Source: Euborellia annulipes (taxonomy: Eukaryota > Arthropoda > Insecta > Dermaptera > Anisolabididae). From it: a stretch of 64,000 bases of DNA. How positions within the stretch are numbered: the first letter of the stretch is position 1; the number at the start of each line of letters is the position of its first letter. Below are positions 58,420-64,000 of this stretch, piece after piece. The notes below the pieces were generated by a model. The model did no database searches, had not been told where the DNA came from, and was given only the letters and a program-made list of their open reading frames with translations. The translations under genes and the position numbers were made by a program. The stretch is from positions 80,933 through 144,932 of the forward strand of contig JAKCPI010001880.1 of the NCBI GenBank assembly GCA_023213315.1, given 5' to 3'.

Positions 58420-58640
58420 GAAAGGAGAGAGAACGGCGGAGCCTGCTGGCTGGCGTCATGGCTGCCGGTCAAATGAGAGAGCTTCGGTTTCCTTAACAAA
58501 ACGAGCGCGGAGACATGGCTAGGTCAAGAGTCCCCTCTCTACTGATCTGCTCAAGCGTCTTGTCTTCACTTAATAGCAGGTGTATCATGGCGCCAAAGAA
58601 TACAACCCCGTGATTGGTTAATTAGTGAGGAGGGGGGAAT
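58420..58640. promoter_or_regulatory. GC-richer unique island in the mbl intron
   Basis: GAACGGCGGAGCCTGCTGGC, TGGCGTCATGGCTGCC, AACGAGCGCGGAGACATGGC and ATGGCGCCAAAGAATAC. It lies about 1 kb downstream (minus-sense) of the exon-like block at 59482, so it might also belong to that putative antisense gene. No clear splice sites. Confidence 0.2.
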
Positions 58641-59050
58641 CGACTGCAAAGAGCAAAGAAAAGATTGAAAAAGAAGGTGGGGGGAGGTCTCCCACCCAAC
58701 TTTTTTAAATTATATTAATAGTGAGAATATGAGGGGAGAGTGGAAGATTCCATTTTATTATTTAAATAAAAGGGGAGTCAGGTAGTGAATAAAGAGCAAA
58801 TCTTTTCTATTATTTCAATAAATATTAAGAACTACTGAGCAATAGAATATATAAAAACGTTTCTTATAGTAATTAATATTTTCTCTGTAATACACATTAT
58901 AGGGGAATTAATAATTATAAATTCAGAAAAATGGAAAGGGAGATTTCAAACGAAATTGAAACTTTTATAAAAAATGGTGTCTCGCAAATTCTCTTTCTTA
59001 ATAAATGCAATTCAATTCTCTTTCTCTATATATGGTTTTATTTCAATTCT

Positions 59051-59140
59051 AGCCCTCGCGGGCCATCGGGCTTGGTGTAGTTGGTAGCGCGCCTGCCTTG
59101 TATACCAAGGGTCGCGGGTTCGAAGAAAAAAAAAAATCAA
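59051..59140 (+). repeat. S1-like SINE head directly joined to an A-run
   Basis: GGGCTTGGTGTAGTTGGTAG, GCCTGCCTTGTATACCAAGG and GTCGCGGGTTCGA are followed at once by a poly-A stretch. The whole SINE body and hairpin tail are absent, leaving only the tRNA-like part. Confidence 0.7.
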
Positions 59141-59481
59141 AACAAAATCCTACTCCTAAGTGTCAATAAAAATAAAGTGAATTTGAGAGAACAAATGACA
59201 CAGACGAAATTCCAAAAATGTTTTTTTACAGTTGGCTATACGAAAAAAAAAGTCATTTCCGAATTTTTTATTGAAATGTAGGCCTACTGTCGTGACTTGA
59301 ATATACTGTATGTGGTCTCAAAAATCTGGTGAGTGTGACAAACACAGAACAAAACTTTCAATTACCGGAGATAAAAGAAAGTTTGTGTCATTATAATATT
59401 TATATGCATTTGTGTGTATGTGTGAAGAAGAGGGGGCGGGGGAGGGTGTATGTATTGCTAGACTATGAAATCTCTACTTAC

Positions 59482-59567
59482 CCCTTTGGGGCAGTGAAGG
59501 TCGCTAGAAGCTCGTTGCAGTCCTTGAATTCAGCTCCAAACCCCAAATGCACTGGCGGAACATAAAT
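59482..59567 (-). CDS. Putative antisense-gene exon 1 of 3 (unrecognised protein)
   Basis: On the minus strand a T-rich acceptor ending TTTTTTGCAG precedes an 86-nt block reading IYVPPVHLGFGAEFKDCNEL and then LATFTAPK. It ends at GGG|GTAAGTAG, a near-perfect donor. The block is GC-richer than its surroundings, has no stop in that frame, and leaves two bases that pair in phase with the next block at 54821. The composition looks like real protein, but I recognise no family. It lies inside the mbl intron on the opposite strand. Alternative: a remnant of a retained or duplicated pseudogene. Confidence 0.42.
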
Positions 59568-60047
59568 CTGCAAAAAAGAACATCTTTTATAATCTCTCTT
59601 ATCAAATTGGAAATAAAATTTCTATTTATATCAAATTAAAAAAATATTTAAATTGACATTACATATAAAAAATCTGGGCAAAAAACAAATAAATGTCTTA
59701 AATTAAGGGACTAAAATTTCGATATCTAATATTTAATTCGATCAAGTGATAAAAAAATTTTTATGCAGTAACACAGAGCTAGAGGTCTCGCGTCTTGTTT
59801 TACGGATCAGAGTTTCGCTTCATGTCCTGAGCAATCAAATTCTAATTACCCTGGTATATTTAAAAAAAAAAAAAAAAACGTCAAAACCAAACACATAGTT
59901 CAGTCAAATTTTATAGTCACAATAAAAAAAAAAGTAATGGATTCAATTAATACTGAAGAGTGATTTAAAAAAAAAAAATATTTTCCTGATTTACTGTTAT
60001 GTAAAGGAACAAAGGTGATCCAATTTTTATTTTGTTTGGAAAAAAAA

Positions 60048-60662
60048 TCTGGTGTGACTGGTCGCACAGCACACAACTTTCTTTTAGCTTCGGTAATAGA
60101 AAGTTGTGTCAGAGCTTGTCACACCAGATTTTTTGTGTCGACATATGTATAGTTTCCGCCAATATATTAAAATTCAAGATGCAAAATTTATAAATATGGG
60201 AAAATATTAATATTTTGTAACCATAGCAACCTCCTATCTTTCCTATGAAGTACAAGAGTAAAGTGGTCTTTCAACGGCAAAATGAGAATATACATTTTAA
60301 AGAGCATCTAAAAAATAATTGATTTTTGAATTTTAATCAATCAAAATCGTTGGAGCGAATTTTGAGAAAATCGAAAAAAAAAAATGAAAAATTACATCAG
60401 TAAAGTACTAGAACTCTTTGGCCGATTTTTTTCAAAAGCCTCGTGTCATGTCCCAGGGGAGTGCCTAACTTAAATATAAAATTTCAACTTCCTAGCTCAA
60501 TTCCTTCATGCTTTAAATTGAGCCCAGACAGACAGACTATGTCGCGAAAATTCAAGGGACCTCAAAACGTATATTTTCATCAAAATCTCGACATCGAATT
60601 TTTGACATGAATCCAATATTTTCTCTTTATATATATTTTTTCTTATATAGGTAAGAGAAAGT
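60048..60662 (-). mobile_element. E-family element, near full-length, reverse orientation
   Basis: Starts TCTGGTGTGACTGG after an A-run with the terminal palindrome, passes the GTCGACATATG, CAAAATGAGAATATACATTT and AGTAAAGTACTAGAAC markers, and ends GGTAAGAGAAAGT before another A-run. Insertion between A-runs matches the T-run context of the copy at 47084. Confidence 0.85.
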
Positions 60663-61497
60663 AAAAAAAAAATTATTGTAAATAGTTAGTAAAAAAATAA
60701 TTCTAAAACACTGGGAGATGAATCTGACAAATATCTTAAAATATAGACAAGTCTATATTTATTTACATCATTATTCATTTTATTTAATAATAATTCTATA
60801 TTTTGGGGAGGGTGGGGGGATGGTCAGATCTTAAAGCCTTAAAGCCACCAAGCAATCAAAAGCCTGCACGTGGACATTTAAATTATTAATAAATATTTAA
60901 TTTAATTTTAGTTAATAAGATTTTTATTTTCTACCCTTAAACTACCCCTCCATAAATAAAAAATGTTAGCAAAGATATAAGCTAAAAAGATTTTAATGTT
61001 AAAATAAAGAAAAATAAAAAAGTATTTTTTATAGAAACTCATATATTCCCCTCCCCCTTTCCTCCCCCTGCCCCTGATGACAGATAAAATACTTAATAAT
61101 TAATTATATACTCGAAAAATTTGAAGATAAGTTTAAAATCGGATTTTTTATAATTTTTTTTTTTTATTAATTAGGCCTACCTTTAATAAAGATGCTCCAA
61201 GGGGTGAGAAGGCTGTTGATATGATCGGGGTGACTTGTATTATTATTCACTTTGAAATAAAACCACGCACTATAGTAAGAAAGACGAGAGCTGCGCGCAA
61301 GGCAAGGCCTGACTCGACTTGACTGAGTCACTCTCTTGAAAAGGAAAAAAAATAAATAAATATTACAATTCCCATTTGAATAAAAAACAAAATAAAATAC
61401 TTTTTATTCTCATCTAATATTATTTATAGATTGAAAAAATATTAAAAGACGATTTAAAATATTACAAATTCTTTCTTAAATATTTCAGACCATAAAT

Positions 61498-61739
61498 GGA
61501 ACCTGTTATGCATTAGTGTGTCAAGCGCCAAAAAATTAAAAAATGAGTTAAGCACGGAATATTGTTTCAAATGCTATAATAATATTTTTTATGAAATATA
61601 TCCTAAAAAAATTTATATGTTACTTGCACAATTGACAAAAAAAAATTATATATAATCCAATGAAAACAAAAAACTTTAATGTTAATTTTCTCAAATCTCT
61701 GTAGCTGGCGCTTGACACACTAATGCGTAACAGGGTCCA
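61498..61739. mobile_element. MITE M1, copy c
   Basis: GGAACCTGTTATGCATTAGT...CTTGACACACTAATGCGTAA then CAGGGTCCA, same interior as copies a and b. Confidence 0.85.
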
Positions 61740-62480
61740 ATTATAAAATATTTCAACTAAAACGAGGGGGAGATGATGAGAAATAATCACCAAAATAGTT
61801 CAAGTTAAGCAATACTGAGGGGCGTTTATCCTTGGATGGGTGCCCCGAGAAAGAAGATACTTAATATTCGGTGTTAATTTCACTGGAGGGGTGTTCGAAT
61901 GTTAAAATTATTCAAAAAAATTCAAATTACTCAATCTAGTTGATTCTAGAGCATTCCCTTAATAAAGAAAATAATTCCTTGCGCTATTACTTTCTCTTAC
62001 CTCTATATATGTTAATAGTGAATTCATGTAAAAAATTCGATGTTGAGATTTTGATGGATATACACGTTTTGAGGCCCCCTGAATTAAAAAAAAAAAATGG
62101 TTTTCGCGACATGGTCTGTCTGTGTGTCTGTGAACAAAATATCTCAAGAACGAAAAGAGCTAGGAAGTTGAAATTTTATATTTAAGTTAAGCACCCACAT
62201 GGGACATGATACGAAGCTTTTGAACAAAATCGGCCAAAAATTACTAGTACTTTACTGATGTACTTTTTCAGTTTTTTTTTTTTTTTTTTCGATTTTCTCA
62301 AAATTCGCTCCAACGATTTTGACTAAAATTCAAAAATCAATTATTTTTTAGATGCTCTATAAAATGTATATTCTCATTTTGCCATTGAAATCTTCTGAAG
62401 ACCACTTTTACTCTTATACTCCATAGGAAAGATGGGAGAAATAGGTTGCCATGGTAACAAAATATATATATTTTTCTGTG

Positions 62481-62661
62481 TTTCACACTTTTTTCTCATT
62501 CACACTCACATTCACACAGTCTTTTCGGCAACTTAGGCCATTTAAGACTTTAAACGATATCCGTTATTGATTTAATATACATATATGGGGGGTCCAGGTA
62601 TTCTTATTTAAGCCATTTGGTATCCAAATGCCTTAAATAAAATCTTCGGACTGCGGGGTCC
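62481..62661 (-). repeat. S1 SINE lacking the tRNA head
   Basis: The minus strand runs GGACCCCGCAGTCCGAAGAT..TTTATTTAAGG... to the tail GCCGAAAAGACTGTGTGAAT and A-run. TTTCTGTG/TTTCCTGTG flank it as a likely target duplication. Confidence 0.8.
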
Positions 62662-62707
62662 TTTCCTGTGTTTATAAATTAAATTTTACATCTTGAATTC
62701 TAATATC

Positions 62708-62988
62708 TAGGCCCACTGGGCTTACAATTGTTAGACTAGTTGGTAGCGTGCCTACCTTCTATACCGAACGTTGCGGGTTCGGACTCCAGGCAGTCCGATG
62801 ATTTTATTTAAGGTATTTGGATACCAAATGACTTAAAAAAAATTCCTGGACCCCCAATTGATATATTAAACATACTGAGTATAAGTTCTTAATTAAAAGT
62901 CTTAAATGGCCTCAGTTGCCGAAAAGACTGTGTGAATGTGAGTGTGAATGAGAAAAAAGTGTGAATGTTTTTTATAAAAAAAAAAATA
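62708..62988 (+). repeat. tRNA-derived SINE (S1), full length
   Basis: The diverged head ends GTTGGTAGCGTGCCTACC. The B box is GGGTTCGGACTCC; it continues CAGTCCGATGATTTTATTTA, the tail hairpin GTCTTAAATGGCC/GCCGAAAAGAC, GTGAGTGTGAATGAG and an A-run. Confidence 0.88.
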
Positions 62989-63042
62989 TATACTATATAT
63001 CTCGGCGGAAACTAAATATATTTCGACACAAAAAAAATCTGA

Positions 63043-64000
63043 TTTTTTTTATTTTTATTGAACCTCCTGGCTGTTGCATCTCCCGTATCCTAATTAAATT
63101 CTAAAGCCACATTAATGTATTATTTGTTGTCTATTATTAAACAATATTTTAGAATCGTTATTCCGACACACAGTTTCGACCTCTGAAATTCCTTTTAAAA
63201 ATTAATAAATAACCTTTCACTAGTGCATGAAGGGTCCTTAATTTTATATGTTTAAGAAGTTCAAGAAATTTTGGTAAAACTGAGTGATTTATTCATTCAA
63301 AGTAGTTAATTGATAACTACTACCTTCGAGGGAGTTCTAGACCCTTTGTATTTAAACTTGTGTTACAAACAAAGAAAAAAAAACGACCCGCCTTCAATGC
63401 GGTCTTCCAAATAAACAGATGTGCTAGTGGGTTGTCTAAGAGTCAGGCGTTTTTTTTTTTTATCTTTAAACGTTTTCTTTCTCGCACCAATTTGTTATTA
63501 TCTATTAAGTAGGTGTCTTTTTTAAATGCAATTATGTCCTTTCGAGAACACTCTTAGTTAAAGAAAGGATTGATTTTTTTTATACTAAAGTTTTCTGAAG
63601 GATAGATATTTAAAATTTCCCATGGAGATGGAGAGTATTCACTATTCTACGTAATTATATTATAACTAAACTTTCGATTTGTATTATGATTTATTATTTA
63701 TATAAATTAAGATCAATATACCCATTTAGATCAATATCTATATTAATAAAATATAAACTTGATAAAAACATCAAGTGAAAGTAAATTTTCCCTCGTTATG
63801 GAGAAAATAGGCTATAATTTAAATAATGACAGTTTATTAAATATTTATTAACACAAATAAATATTTTAAGATAAATAATATTTTATCTTAAGAAGGTATT
63901 AACAGTTATTTTCTTATCATTATCGTTTTTAAAGGAGAAAAGAAAATATTATTTTATAACTTTCTCAAGAACATATGTTTCTTTCTCCTTTTATGACTAT
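63043..64000. other. AT-rich intronic sequence without recognised features
   Basis: Only short simple repeats; no ORF, repeat family or splice-paired exon seen. Confidence 0.5.

Larger units (their letters stand above)
61989..63042 (+). mobile_element. E-family element carrying two SINE insertions
   Basis: Begins ACTTTCTCTTACCTC and follows the family through TTGCCATGGTAACAAAATAT. It is then split by a reversed S1 SINE fragment (62481-62661) and a forward S1 SINE (62708-62988), and ends GACACAAAAAAAATCTGA without the terminal palindrome. Confidence 0.8.
46315..64000 (+). other. mbl: Long mbl intron (5' portion)
   Basis: No sequence matching the next mbl exon was found downstream of the donor, so at least 17.7 kb of intron follows. 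Very long introns at this point are typical of arthropod mbl. The intron holds nested hAT elements, E-family copies, SINEs and a possible antisense gene, all annotated separately. Confidence 0.7.

Noticed and set aside
46315..64000. Next mbl exon (rest of zinc finger 2, CKYFHPP-type motif)
   Set aside because: No such motif seen on the + strand; the exon must lie beyond the window.

Overview
This window is a piece of an animal nuclear genome, most likely from an arthropod. It is strongly AT-rich, packed with interspersed repeats, and nearly empty of protein-coding sequence. The one confidently recognised gene is muscleblind (mbl/MBNL). A 63-codon first coding exon at 46126-46314 (+) carries the N-terminal CCCH zinc finger and runs into a canonical GTAAGA donor. 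The same exon begins at a strong polypyrimidine-CAG acceptor at 44991, giving an exon of about 1.3 kb that is mostly 5' UTR. This is the layout of the fly exon famous for producing circMbl. The next mbl exon (rest of the second zinc finger) was not found, so 46315-64000 is the start of a long mbl intron. The sequence left of 44992 is upstream intron and/or 5' flank.

On the minus strand of the mbl intron, three exon-like blocks (59482-59567, 54691-54821, 54416-54618) have splice sites and compatible reading phases. They suggest a nested antisense gene or its remnant; I do not recognise the product. The first and third blocks look like diverged duplicates.

Most of the remaining structure is mobile-element debris. 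(1) hAT-type elements have CAG...CTG or TAGG...CCTA ends and 8-bp target duplications. Several duplications are perfect, two elements are nested one in another, and one element (33303-34051) retains the transposase C-terminus. (2) A tRNA-derived SINE family has a hairpin tail; a second SINE family is also present. (3) A family of about 670 bp ('E' below) has hairpins at both ends and inserts into A/T runs. (4) A 1.65 kb near-perfect palindrome lies at 28631-30283. (5) Several foldback elements carry motifs resembling hammerhead ribozymes (CTGANGA...GAAACGTC); the best is at 9535-9577. (6) Three copies of a MITE with a TIR of about 33 bp, one Tc1/mariner-type MITE, and the 3' end of a LINE with a 33-bp minisatellite in its 3' UTR.

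Scattered GC-richer, non-repetitive islands (for example 8139-8400, 10101-10800, 19330-19450, 24340-24560, 32500-32870, 58420-58640) could be promoters, non-coding 5' exons or enhancers of mbl. This rests only on composition. There is no sign of prokaryotic genes, CRISPR, rRNA or an intact tRNA gene.
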